This document shows, in pieces, positions 1 through 8,093 of a stretch of 47,894 bases of DNA. The DNA is from CAYZNE01 sp964461035 (GTDB taxonomy: Archaea; Nanobdellota; Nanobdellia; Woesearchaeales; CAYZNE01): contig CAYWRI010000008.1 of the NCBI GenBank assembly GCA_964461035.1, positions 1-47,894 of the forward strand. Reading direction: 5' to 3'. The notes under the pieces are model-generated. The model saw nothing but the letters and a program-made list of their open reading frames with translations, had not been told where the DNA came from and did no database searches. Within the stretch, counting starts at the first letter, position 1, and every line of letters starts with the position of its first letter. A program made the position numbers and the translations under genes.

Positions 1-1
1 T

Positions 2-502
2 GTTTCAGATCCGACATATAATGATAAGGCAATAATAATGATAAATTCTCTTGAAGCAAATGATAATGATGAAAGTTTAGAAACAAAACTTTCTTTTGTT
101 AAAGATTTTTTAAATACAAATAAAGAATGTGTTGAGCTCCAAGAATTTGTTTCTTTGGCAGAAGAAAGTAAAAATAGGGGTGATAGTGAAGCAGCTTTCA
201 AATACTTAGATGTCGCTATTAATGGATGTAAATATTTGCTTGAAACAAAGAAAGAACCCCTAAATAGAAATCCTGGACGAATAAGTCTATTAATAGATAG
301 AGATTTTCTTAATGATTTATGGGTAAATAAGTATTACATTTTAGGCGTAATATTATTTTTGACAGCAATATTTGTTTTATTTATATTACTTAGAAAAAAA
401 TTTTTAGCAAAACAAGAATTAAAAGAAAAGGGCTTTGGAAATAATGATATTTTGAATAGAACAGAGAAAGAAAGAATAATTAAAGAAAGCTTAAACGAGT
501 AA
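2..502 (+). CDS. C-terminal part of a membrane-anchored protein (5' end outside window)
   Basis: The reading frame is open to the very first bases of the window (codons from base 2 read VSDPTYNDKAII before the first ATG at 38), so this is probably the end of a longer protein rather than a 154-residue protein starting at 38. The visible part is a charged, mostly helical region with Asn and Glu, then one strong membrane segment (YYILGVILFLTAIFVLF, about residues 100-116 counted from the ATG) and a Lys/Glu-rich cytoplasmic tail. That fits an outside-to-inside single-pass anchor. It is followed on the same strand by the large coiled-coil gene and moxR, so it may belong to the same MoxR/DUF58/VWA cluster. 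The family is not recognised. Confidence 0.6.
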   Translation, partial: VSDPTYNDKAIIMINSLEANDNDESLETKLSFVKDFLNTNKECVELQEFVSLAEESKNRGDSEAAFKYLDVAINGCKYLLETKKEPLNRNPGRISLLIDRDFLNDLWVNKYYILGVILFLTAIFVLFILLRKKFLAKQELKEKGFGNNDILNRTEKERIIKESLNE

Positions 503-549
503 TATTAAATGGTTTATATTAAGAAACTTTATAAATTTAAAAATAAAAT

Positions 550-3216
550 ATGTATTTAAATAAGATGGTGAAGACGAATAAAAAAGAGGGGGGAGAACTA
601 CTTAAAGAAATAAAAAATTTATGTTTAAAGAAATGTAAGTATCTTCTTTCCAAAAAGAACATTATTGAAGATGAAGTATATTCACTTATCAAGTTATTTT
701 TCAAAGGTTTTTTTGAAATTAATTATGAACTTTCATTCTTAGATATTGAAAAAAAGATAATAGAATCTGATATGTCTACTGAAACACAGGAGCATGCTTC
801 AAAATTATTACATTCTGTTATGAGCGGTCTTTATTCTGGAAAAAAAACAACTCAAAAACGTCTTATAATTTTAATAAAAGAATTTGAGTCTTTGATAGAT
901 TCAATTTCAACAAGGAAAAAAGATACCACAATTATGAAAGAAAGCGCAAAATCGATACTTAGTATTCCTTTTGTAAAAAAACTTTTTATCAGAAAAGGTG
1001 AAATCCAATTAAATAAAACAAAAAAAATAAAACAAAAGTCTAAATCTAAACACGTGGTTCCGTTAACTACAAGAGAAAAAATAGTTAATGAACTCACAGA
1101 AATATCTGATAATCAAAAAATTAAGAAAAAAGAAGACAATGTTAATCAAAACACTAAAAATTTTAAAGATGAAGATATTCATAATTTAAATAAATCTCAA
1201 AGTTTTATTTTATCTAATACAAAGCAAGACACTAAAGTTGATATAGAAACAGATAATATAAAGAAAAAAAGCATAGCTTCCAAAACAAAAAAGATTTTTA
1301 ATACTAATAATCAGTCTTCGAATGAATTTGCAAAACCTGAAGCAAATGCAAATCTACCTAAGAAGCAGAATAATTTTAACAAAACAAATTCTTTGAAGCC
1401 AGCAAGTTTAGAACCAACAGAACTTGCTAATTATTTAACCAAAGTAGAACAAAAATCACTAAATTCAAATTTAAAGCCAGAACAAACAAATAAGTTAAGT
1501 GATTCAAAAATTAACACAGAAAAAACGTCTTTGGAAAATAACAATGAAATTAATTGGTCTGAAGATTTATCAAACACCACAGTATTATCAGATAGTGTAA
1601 AAACTGATAACAGATTAACAAAAGGAACTGCATATGATGATTTGAATAATAAACAATTAGAAAAAGATTCTACTAAAACCAATTTATCTGCAAATTCAAA
1701 TTTATTAGAAGATAACAATTTCAGTAAATCCAAAAACACTGTTTCTAAAACAGATAATAGGAATAATATGAGTAAAGAACCTATCGAAAATAATAAAGAT
1801 AATGCTGTTAATATATTGAATAAAAAATCAGATTTTGTAAATAGTGCTGATGAAACATTAAATTCTAAAGGTAATAAATCATATGACAAAGAATTTAATA
1901 ATCAAAATTTTGCTAAAAATCAAGAGCCCATTGTTCAACAAAATAACAATAATAAACTTGACGAAAACTATTTAGATAATCTTGAAAAACATAATAAAGA
2001 AAATTCTGTTCCAATCAAAAAAATATCTAGTAATCAACATCTGAAAACTGAAGGAAAAAGATTAGATTCTGTTCTTGAATTAGCAGAATCAGAATCAGTT
2101 TCTGAAAAAGAAGTTCGTGAAGATTGTTCTAGTTACATGAATTCCGAAAGTCTTGAATCTATTCCTGAAACAAAAAGTTCAGTTGACTCAACAGAAATAT
2201 CTGAATTTGAAAAAGATATAAATCTATTAAATAATTCTCTTGAAACAAAATCTAATGTTACTTCTACAAAAAGCATTAACAATTCAAATCCGATATTGAA
2301 TGAAACAAAGAAGACTAATGTTCAATTAAATTTAACTAAACCACAATCTGAATCTATAGAAAAAATTAAAGTCACAGAACCAATTAAAAATATGAATTTA
2401 GATTCAAATATTACTATTGAATCTGACTCAGATTCAATTGATGAAAGATTTTTCACAGATTCTTCTGATTCTAATATTCTTGCAAATAAAAATAAAAAAT
2501 TAAGTTTATCTGAGTCCGATAACTTCAATTATTCTGAAGAGAAAGAGTGTGAACCAAAAGATTTAAATGAAAAAAAAGTGTCAGATTTACTAGAAGAAAT
2601 CATTAATATTGAAAATACTATAAACACTTTGAAGAAAGGAATTCAAGAAATAGATTCTAAAAGAAAAGAAAAAATAAGAAAAAAGATGATTTCTACTGAA
2701 CTTGAAGAAGACAATTTTAATAATTATTTAAATAATTTGAAATTTCAAAATGACAAAAACATAAAATTATCTGATTCAAAATCTTTTGATACCACTTCAA
2801 TTAATTTTAATCAGAATAATGATTTTTCTTTAACTATTGATGATGATGAACTGTATTCTCATTTGATAAATGATGCAAAAAATCATCTTAATTTTATGGG
2901 GAAAAGAATTAAAAAATTAGAATGTACTATGAAGACAACTGATATGAATTATGAAGAGAGTGTTGAAGTTGCTCACTTTTTATATTTAAGTAAACTCATT
3001 GAAGAGATGAAGTATGCTATGAACACTAATAATTTTGTGCAAGTTAAAAAAAATTATCAGAAAGCAATTATTGTTTTTAGAAACTTAACTAATTTAAACC
3101 AAAAAAGTTTTCAAAAAGATCTTAAAAAGATATATCTTCAAATTAAAAAATCTGAAGAAGCGTATAATATTCAAAGTATTAAAAATGTTTTACAAGAAAA
3201 AAGAGTTGAAGTGTAA
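550..3216 (+). CDS. Large Asn/Ser/Lys-rich, mostly disordered protein with helical ends
   Basis: About 888 residues. The N-terminal 120 residues look folded and helical (KEIKNLCLKKCKYLLSKKN and following). Roughly residues 165-690 are a low-complexity linker of Asn, Ser, Lys, Glu and Asp with scattered SESDS-like acidic-serine patches. The last 200 residues return to helical or coiled-coil sequence with a heptad-like run near 680-720. No signal peptide or membrane segment is evident, so it is probably cytoplasmic. The start is uncertain: a TATA-like box at 528-536 is too close to ATG 550 and suits ATG 565 better, while a weaker one at 513-520 would serve ATG 550. The stop lies 2 bases before moxR, so the two are surely co-transcribed. 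No family is recognised; a scaffold for the MoxR/VWA machinery is an inference from position only. Confidence 0.7.
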   Translation: MYLNKMVKTNKKEGGELLKEIKNLCLKKCKYLLSKKNIIEDEVYSLIKLFFKGFFEINYELSFLDIEKKIIESDMSTETQEHASKLLHSVMSGLYSGKKTTQKRLIILIKEFESLIDSISTRKKDTTIMKESAKSILSIPFVKKLFIRKGEIQLNKTKKIKQKSKSKHVVPLTTREKIVNELTEISDNQKIKKKEDNVNQNTKNFKDEDIHNLNKSQSFILSNTKQDTKVDIETDNIKKKSIASKTKKIFNTNNQSSNEFAKPEANANLPKKQNNFNKTNSLKPASLEPTELANYLTKVEQKSLNSNLKPEQTNKLSDSKINTEKTSLENNNEINWSEDLSNTTVLSDSVKTDNRLTKGTAYDDLNNKQLEKDSTKTNLSANSNLLEDNNFSKSKNTVSKTDNRNNMSKEPIENNKDNAVNILNKKSDFVNSADETLNSKGNKSYDKEFNNQNFAKNQEPIVQQNNNNKLDENYLDNLEKHNKENSVPIKKISSNQHLKTEGKRLDSVLELAESESVSEKEVREDCSSYMNSESLESIPETKSSVDSTEISEFEKDINLLNNSLETKSNVTSTKSINNSNPILNETKKTNVQLNLTKPQSESIEKIKVTEPIKNMNLDSNITIESDSDSIDERFFTDSSDSNILANKNKKLSLSESDNFNYSEEKECEPKDLNEKKVSDLLEEIINIENTINTLKKGIQEIDSKRKEKIRKKMISTELEEDNFNNYLNNLKFQNDKNIKLSDSKSFDTTSINFNQNNDFSLTIDDDELYSHLINDAKNHLNFMGKRIKKLECTMKTTDMNYEESVEVAHFLYLSKLIEEMKYAMNTNNFVQVKKNYQKAIIVFRNLTNLNQKSFQKDLKKIYLQIKKSEEAYNIQSIKNVLQEKRVEV

Positions 3217-3218
3217 AA

Positions 3219-4505
3219 ATGGAAGAAGAAAATAATCAAATAAATAATGAAGAATCAAAAGAAAATTTTGAGGCATTTCAAGAATCTCCAAATAGTTTTA
3301 CTGATGAATCAAAGGGGTCTAATGATTTTAGTAGTCAAACCAATAATAATCAAATAAATGATTTAACAGGCACTTTTAATAATGAATTTACAGAAGAAGA
3401 AATACATTCTGAAAATTTAAAAAATAAAGAAATAAAATCTGACAAAATTGAAATTGATGAATCAAAACCTGATGAAATCGTGGATGAAGAGGCATTTATT
3501 GATTTTTCTACAGATCAAAAAGTTACACCTGAAACAGAGAAAAAAATTAAAGAATTAAGTTTGCTCATGCTAGTTGTTAAAAAAGAAATTGCTAAAATAG
3601 TAGTAGGTCAAGATGATATAGTAAACTTTTTTCTTGAAGCACTTTTAGCAAAGGGTCATGTTCTAGTTGAAGGTGTTCCCGGTCTTGCAAAAACATTAAT
3701 AGTTAGAACAATATCCATAGTTACAGGCTGTCAATTTTCTAGAATTCAGTTTACTCCAGATCTTCTTCCCACTGACATAGTTGGACTTACCATGTATGAA
3801 GAAGGTAAAGGATTTTATAGTATAAAAGGACCTGTCTTTGCTAATTTTGTTCTGGCAGATGAGATAAACAGAGCTCCTCCAAAAGTTCAATCTGCATTGC
3901 TAGAAGCCATGCAGGAGAGACAAGTAACTATTGGTAAAGAAACATTTGCTTTGCCAGAACCTTTTTTTGTTATGGCAACACAAAATCCCGTTGAAAATGT
4001 AGGTACATATACTTTACCAGAAGCGCAAGTTGATAGGTTCATATTTAAAATATTAATAGGTTATCCCAGTATGAATGATGAATTGCAAATACTTCATAAA
4101 AACATGACAACTCATGACATATCTGAATTTGAATTAAAACCAATACTTGAAGAAGCAAAAATATTAGAAATGCAAAAAGTTGTAAAAGAAGTTTATTTAG
4201 ATCCTAAAGTTGAAAAGTATATTGTGACTTTAATTGATGCAACGAGAAATCCTAAGAATTATGATTTAAAATTAGGAAAATATATGCAATTCGGAGGAAG
4301 TCCAAGAAGTACAATTGCGTTATTTATAGCTTCAAAAGCACATGCTGCACTTAATGGAAGATCATATGTGCTTCCTGATGATGTAAAAGGTATTGCACAT
4401 AATGTTCTTAGACATAGAATTATGCTTAATTATGAAGGTCAAGCTGAAGAAATTAAAACAGATGAAATAATTGATGAATTACTAAAAAAAGTTCCAATTA
4501 TTTAG
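3219..4505 (+). CDS. moxR: MoxR-type AAA+ ATPase with acidic N-terminal extension
   Basis: A 428-residue MoxR-family AAA+ ATPase. Walker A is GVPGLAKT at residues 152-159, Walker B is LADEINR at 212-218, sensor 1 is ATQNP at 253-257, and the family arginine-containing stretch GGSPRST lies near residue 365. MoxR proteins act as hexameric chaperone-like ATPases that assemble or activate partners carrying VWA domains. The usual MoxR length is about 320 residues; here about 105 extra N-terminal residues are rich in Glu, Asp and Asn and probably disordered, resembling the composition of the preceding gene. The DUF58 and VWA genes follow at 4708 and 5616 on the same strand, the standard MoxR neighbourhood. 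A 200-base gap with a structured element separates it from DUF58. Confidence 0.93.
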   Translation: MEEENNQINNEESKENFEAFQESPNSFTDESKGSNDFSSQTNNNQINDLTGTFNNEFTEEEIHSENLKNKEIKSDKIEIDESKPDEIVDEEAFIDFSTDQKVTPETEKKIKELSLLMLVVKKEIAKIVVGQDDIVNFFLEALLAKGHVLVEGVPGLAKTLIVRTISIVTGCQFSRIQFTPDLLPTDIVGLTMYEEGKGFYSIKGPVFANFVLADEINRAPPKVQSALLEAMQERQVTIGKETFALPEPFFVMATQNPVENVGTYTLPEAQVDRFIFKILIGYPSMNDELQILHKNMTTHDISEFELKPILEEAKILEMQKVVKEVYLDPKVEKYIVTLIDATRNPKNYDLKLGKYMQFGGSPRSTIALFIASKAHAALNGRSYVLPDDVKGIAHNVLRHRIMLNYEGQAEEIKTDEIIDELLKKVPII

Positions 4506-4553
4506 TCAGAATGAAATAGAACACATCTTGAGAGTGTTTACTATTCACTAAAA

Positions 4554-4656
4554 TTTTGAAATGACATCCGTCACAACCTAAATCTTCGATTTATGCGTTA
4601 GCATGACTGAAAATCATTGATTTTTTATTTCAAAAACAAAGGTTTTTACATAGGTT
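4554..4656 (+). other. Hairpin-rich leader element before the DUF58 gene (intergenic repeat family)
   Basis: Bases 4575-4580 (AACCTA) pair with 4651-4656 (TAGGTT) and enclose perfect hairpins: AAATC-TTC-GATTT, ATGC-GTTA-GCAT, AAAATC-ATT-GATTTT and AAAAAC-AAAG-GTTTTT. An alternative 9-bp pairing exists between TTTTGAAAT (4554-4562) and ATTTCAAAA (4627-4635); it crosses the outer stem and overlaps the last hairpin, so the two folds exclude each other. The outer stem, first hairpin and the flank after it (ATAGTATTGGC) recur at 27800-27857. It lies in the moxR-DUF58 gap, so it could be a leader RNA or an inserted repeat. Confidence 0.5.
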
Positions 4657-4707
4657 ATAGTATTGGCTTTTTTAAGAATAATTAAAATAAAATTGGAGTA
4701 TTAAATA

Positions 4708-5619
4708 ATGAAACCTAAGAAACTTAATTTGAATTTTGATATTAAAACTAGACCTTTTGACATAATAACAAGAGAAGAACTTTTATCTGAGATTCTTGAA
4801 GGTAAGTGGAGTTCTCTTTACAAAGGAAAAGGTTTGGAGTTTTCTGGTTTTCGAGCGTATGTTTATGGTGATGATGCTAGTTTTATTGATTGGAAAGCAA
4901 CTCGAAGAGCAAGTAAAACCTTGGTTAGAGTTTATACTCGTGATAGAAGTGCAAGGGTTTTGCTAGTTCTTGATGTTGGTGATAGTATGCTTTTTAGTTC
5001 AAGAAAAGATGGCAAGATGAAAGTTGAATATTCTGCAGAATTAGCTTATAGAATGGCTAAATCAATTCTTAAGTCAGGAGATGCAGTTGGTCTGTTAATG
5101 ATGTCAGATAAAATAAAAAAAAAATTTGAACCTAATATTGGTCCTGCAGTCATTCATAAAATAAAATCTGAACTTTTGAAACCGGAAAATTATGGTGGAA
5201 AATTCAATTTTTTACAAGCAATGAAATTATTAACAAGTGCTGCAGGAGAAAAAGTTGTAATTATTCTTTTAAGTGATTTCATAGGTTTAGAAGATAATTG
5301 GGAAAGATATATTCAAATATTAAATCAAAAATATGATTTTATAGGTGTAATGATAAAAGATCATAGGGATAGGTATTTGCCTCTCAATGGAGGTCAGATT
5401 GTTTTGCAAGATCCTAGTAGCAATGAAAAAATATATGTTGATGCAAATCAATATGCTAAGAGATATCATGATGCAGTTTTGCAAGAAGAAGAAAGTATTA
5501 TGAAAAAGTTTAAAGCAGCTAAAGCAGGTCTTTTAAAACTTGAAACAACTGACGATGGTTTTTTAAAACTTGTTCAATTTTTTAATAAACGAGTTACTTT
5601 ACAAGGTGTTAAAAAGTGA
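4708..5619 (+). CDS. DUF58 family protein with degenerate VWA fold
   Basis: A 303-residue DUF58 protein. The family signature is clear: GFRAYVYGDDASFIDWKATR at about residues 47-66, followed by the first strand of a von Willebrand factor A-like domain (VLLVLDVGDSM, residues 84-94), where the metal site reads DxGDS instead of DxSxS. DUF58 proteins are the standard partners of MoxR ATPases and are thought to link the ATPase to membrane VWA proteins. There is no membrane segment, so it should be cytoplasmic. Its last four bases overlap the start of the following VWA gene (GTGA), indicating translational coupling. GGAG about ten bases before the ATG is a plausible ribosome binding site. Confidence 0.92.
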   Translation: MKPKKLNLNFDIKTRPFDIITREELLSEILEGKWSSLYKGKGLEFSGFRAYVYGDDASFIDWKATRRASKTLVRVYTRDRSARVLLVLDVGDSMLFSSRKDGKMKVEYSAELAYRMAKSILKSGDAVGLLMMSDKIKKKFEPNIGPAVIHKIKSELLKPENYGGKFNFLQAMKLLTSAAGEKVVIILLSDFIGLEDNWERYIQILNQKYDFIGVMIKDHRDRYLPLNGGQIVLQDPSSNEKIYVDANQYAKRYHDAVLQEEESIMKKFKAAKAGLLKLETTDDGFLKLVQFFNKRVTLQGVKK

Positions 5620-6584
5620 TTAAAATAGTTTTTTCCAATCCCGTGTATCTTTGGTATTTAATAACTATTCCTTTTCTGATTATATCTCATTTCTTTTTTT
5701 TGAAAAATGCTAAATATAAAGCAATTCAATTTTCAAATTTTCAAACTATAAAAAGAATAACTGGAACGGATCCTGGGAAAAAGATGACTAGAAATTGGTT
5801 ATTACTTTTTTTAAGATTAATTATTCTTTTTTGTGTTATTGTTGCAATAAGTGGTCCATTAGTTTGGTTTAATAGCCAAAGTAATAATCAAGATTTTGTT
5901 TTAGCAATTGATACTAGTGCTTCAATGCTTGCGCAAGATTTTAAGCCAACTAGACTTGAATTTGCAAAAGAAAACTCACATTATTTTGTTGATTCTGTTT
6001 CTGATAATTCAAAGATTGGACTTATAGATTTTTCGGGTTCCACCTTTATAGATCAAACACTTACAAAAGATAAGACAAAATTAAAAGAAGCAATTGATAA
6101 ATTAGATATTGTTCCAATAGGTGGCACAGATATTGCTGGTGCAATAATAACTGCTTCAAATATGTTAATTAATTCTGATCAAGGAAGAGTTTTGGTTTTA
6201 ATAAGTGATGGAAGTAATACTGTTAATGCATATAATAATAAAGCGATGGAAGTTGCTCTGAATTATGCGCAGGATAGTAATATTATTATAAATACTGTGG
6301 GTATTGGTTCAAATTCTGGACCAATAGGTTATCTTCCTGAATATTACAATATAAGTGCAATTTATAATTCGCAACAATTAGAGTATATTGCTAATTTTAC
6401 TGAAGGTCATTTTTTTGATGGACAAAACATAACTACATTTTCTAATGCACTGAAGAATATGGTTGCGAATACTAAACAAGTTTATTTATCTAAAGATTTA
6501 ACAGGAATATTATTAATTCTTGCATTATTAGCAATTCTTATAGAATGGTGGTTAGGTAATACACGATTTAAAAGATTGCCTTAA
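5616..6584 (+). CDS. Membrane VWA-domain protein (BatA-like)
   Basis: A 322-residue protein with membrane segments at about residues 10-29, 61-84 and 296-315 and a von Willebrand factor A domain between the second and third. The metal-ion-dependent adhesion site is intact: DTSAS at residues 99-103 with the GGTD threonine near residue 173. This is the architecture of BatA/BatB proteins encoded next to MoxR and DUF58. It begins with GTG overlapping the DUF58 stop codon, a start chosen because no better one is near and the overlap is typical of coupling. Its 3' end overlaps the convergent dihydrouridine synthase gene by four bases. Confidence 0.9.
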   Translation: MIKIVFSNPVYLWYLITIPFLIISHFFFLKNAKYKAIQFSNFQTIKRITGTDPGKKMTRNWLLLFLRLIILFCVIVAISGPLVWFNSQSNNQDFVLAIDTSASMLAQDFKPTRLEFAKENSHYFVDSVSDNSKIGLIDFSGSTFIDQTLTKDKTKLKEAIDKLDIVPIGGTDIAGAIITASNMLINSDQGRVLVLISDGSNTVNAYNNKAMEVALNYAQDSNIIINTVGIGSNSGPIGYLPEYYNISAIYNSQQLEYIANFTEGHFFDGQNITTFSNALKNMVANTKQVYLSKDLTGILLILALLAILIEWWLGNTRFKRLP

Positions 6585-7387
6585 TCCTTGTTTTCAAGAC
6601 GTTTAAGAACATTTTTACGATATTTGAAGGGAGAGTTAAATTTATTTGCAAGTGCTAAGTATTCTTTCTTTAATTGATCTAATGTTGGCGTAGTTTCATT
6701 TTTAAGTTCTGCAAAAATCAGCGGGTTGGTTATTGCTGCACGACCAATCATCACACCTTTCACACCATAACCTAAAACTTTAGAAACATCTTTCTTAGTT
6801 TTTATATCGCCATTAGCAATTATTTTTTTACCAGTTTCAGAACATTCTTCTAAAACACTATGGTCTGGAGGAGAATCATAATAATCGGTACCAACTCTAC
6901 TATGAACTATGAACATATCTGTATCGACATTTTTTATCAATTTAAGATAAACTTTATTTTTTTTATCTAAATTATTTAACCCTAATCTTAATTTAATGGA
7001 TGAATTATATCCTCTATCTTTAACAATTTTAATTATTTTTTTTGTTTTTGCAATTCTTTTTATCATTGCACAACCCACGCCATTATTAACAAGATTTAAG
7101 CTAGGACACCCTAAATTAAAATTAAATCCTAGAAATCCTTTAGCCGGTTCAAATCCGTGTAAATATTTTTTCAATTTTTGTTCATCTGAACCAACAAGTT
7201 GTATCCAGGTTGGAGTATTATCAGGTATTTCAGTTTTAACAAGAATTGTTTTTTCTTTTTTTGCTAAACTTTCTATTCGGGCCATTTCAGTAAAGGTAAT
7301 ATCTGCACCATGATTATAACACAATCGCCTCATAGCCGAATCTGTTATGTCTTCCATTGGTGCTAACATATAAATGCATTTTTTCAT
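6581..7387 (-). CDS. dus: tRNA-dihydrouridine synthase (Dus)
   Basis: A 268-residue flavin-dependent TIM-barrel enzyme that reduces uridines in the tRNA D loop. It shows the N-terminal APMEDITD motif (residues 9-16), the GCPS motif with the presumed catalytic Cys94, the following NNGVGCAMI stretch, and the FMN-phosphate region IANGDIKTKKDV and GVMIGRAAI. It is shorter than the 310-330 residues usual for bacterial Dus, mainly in the C-terminal helical part. A TATA-like box at 7412-7419 is centred about 28 bases before the ATG, so the transcript is probably leaderless. It is convergent with the VWA gene, overlapping by four bases, and divergent from the VOC gene. Confidence 0.9.
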   Translation of the reverse strand: MKKCIYMLAPMEDITDSAMRRLCYNHGADITFTEMARIESLAKKEKTILVKTEIPDNTPTWIQLVGSDEQKLKKYLHGFEPAKGFLGFNFNLGCPSLNLVNNGVGCAMIKRIAKTKKIIKIVKDRGYNSSIKLRLGLNNLDKKNKVYLKLIKNVDTDMFIVHSRVGTDYYDSPPDHSVLEECSETGKKIIANGDIKTKKDVSKVLGYGVKGVMIGRAAITNPLIFAELKNETTPTLDQLKKEYLALANKFNSPFKYRKNVLKRLENKD

Positions 7388-7475
7388 AAATAATGCTTAG
7401 AAATAACTATCTTATAAATATTGGTATTTTTATAGTGGTTAGTGTATATTATACAAAATTTATTTTGCCAGAAAT

Positions 7476-7484
7476 TTTATAAAC
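7476..7484 (+). promoter_or_regulatory. TATA box for the VOC protein gene
   Basis: TTTATAAAC centred about 26 bases before the ATG at 7506. The spacing puts the transcription start at the start codon, so a leaderless mRNA is expected. Confidence 0.6.
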
Positions 7485-7505
7485 TTAAACTGATTTAATA
7501 AAACC

Positions 7506-7889
7506 ATGAAAATTCATCACATTGCTATATCTGTAAAGAATTTAGAGAAATCAGCGAAATTTTACAAAGAAAATTTTGGATTTGAAGAGATAAATCGATT
7601 TACAAAACCAAGATGTGAAGGTAATGCTGTAATTCTTAAATTAAATGATTTCGAGTTTGAAATGTTTCAGTTCCAAAATCCAATTGATAAGAAAGACGAT
7701 TTTTCAAATCTTAAAGTCATTGGATTGAAACATATTGGGATACAAGTAGAAAGTGTAAAAGAAAAATATGAACAGCTGAAAAATAATAATATTGATATTG
7801 ATGAACCTGTAAAAGGCACTACCTGTGCATGGTTTTGTTTTCTGAGAGATCCAGATGGATTACCAATAGAATTATATGAACCCCTGTAA
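7506..7889 (+). CDS. VOC (glyoxalase/dioxygenase) superfamily protein
   Basis: A 127-residue single-module vicinal-oxygen-chelate protein made of two beta-alpha-beta-beta-beta repeats. His5, Glu52, His76 and Glu122 sit where E. coli glyoxalase I has His5, Glu56, His74 and Glu122, so a metal-binding lyase-like active site is plausible. The closing DPDGLPIELYEP motif is typical of the superfamily. The substrate cannot be told from sequence; a lactoylglutathione lyase-like role is only one option, and DPANN archaea need not have glutathione. It stands alone with its own TATA box. Confidence 0.85.
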   Translation: MKIHHIAISVKNLEKSAKFYKENFGFEEINRFTKPRCEGNAVILKLNDFEFEMFQFQNPIDKKDDFSNLKVIGLKHIGIQVESVKEKYEQLKNNNIDIDEPVKGTTCAWFCFLRDPDGLPIELYEPL

Positions 7890-7947
7890 TCTCTGACAAT
7901 ACCAACATTCTAAGAAATAGAAAAAATTAATAATTATTCAGATATAA

Positions 7948-7977
7948 CGAGACAGAGTGGTGAATCCCATTGTTTCG
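7948..7977 (+). other. Stem-loop in the VOC-aminotransferase gap
   Basis: CGAGACA (7948-7954) pairs with TGTTTCG (7971-7977) with one G-T wobble, and TGG/CCA form an inner stem. It lies between convergent genes and is GC-richer than its surroundings. It shares the 11-mer TGTTTCGCTCA with the noncoding region near 20335. It could be a termination structure; the rest of 7890-8093 shows nothing. Confidence 0.35.
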
Positions 7978-8093
7978 CTCAGAATAAAGCACTCGAATAT
8001 TATAAAAATTAGGAAATCAAGGATTAATACAATTTGTAGAGAAAAAATTTAACATTTTTTAATTTTATTCTAAATTTTTAAAAAAAGAAAAAA

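Noticed and set aside
852..2528. Minus-strand reading frames opposite the large coiled-coil gene
   Set aside because: They are shadows: hydrophobic Leu/Phe/Ser strings produced by complementing Lys/Asn/Asp codons, with no ribosome binding site or promoter.
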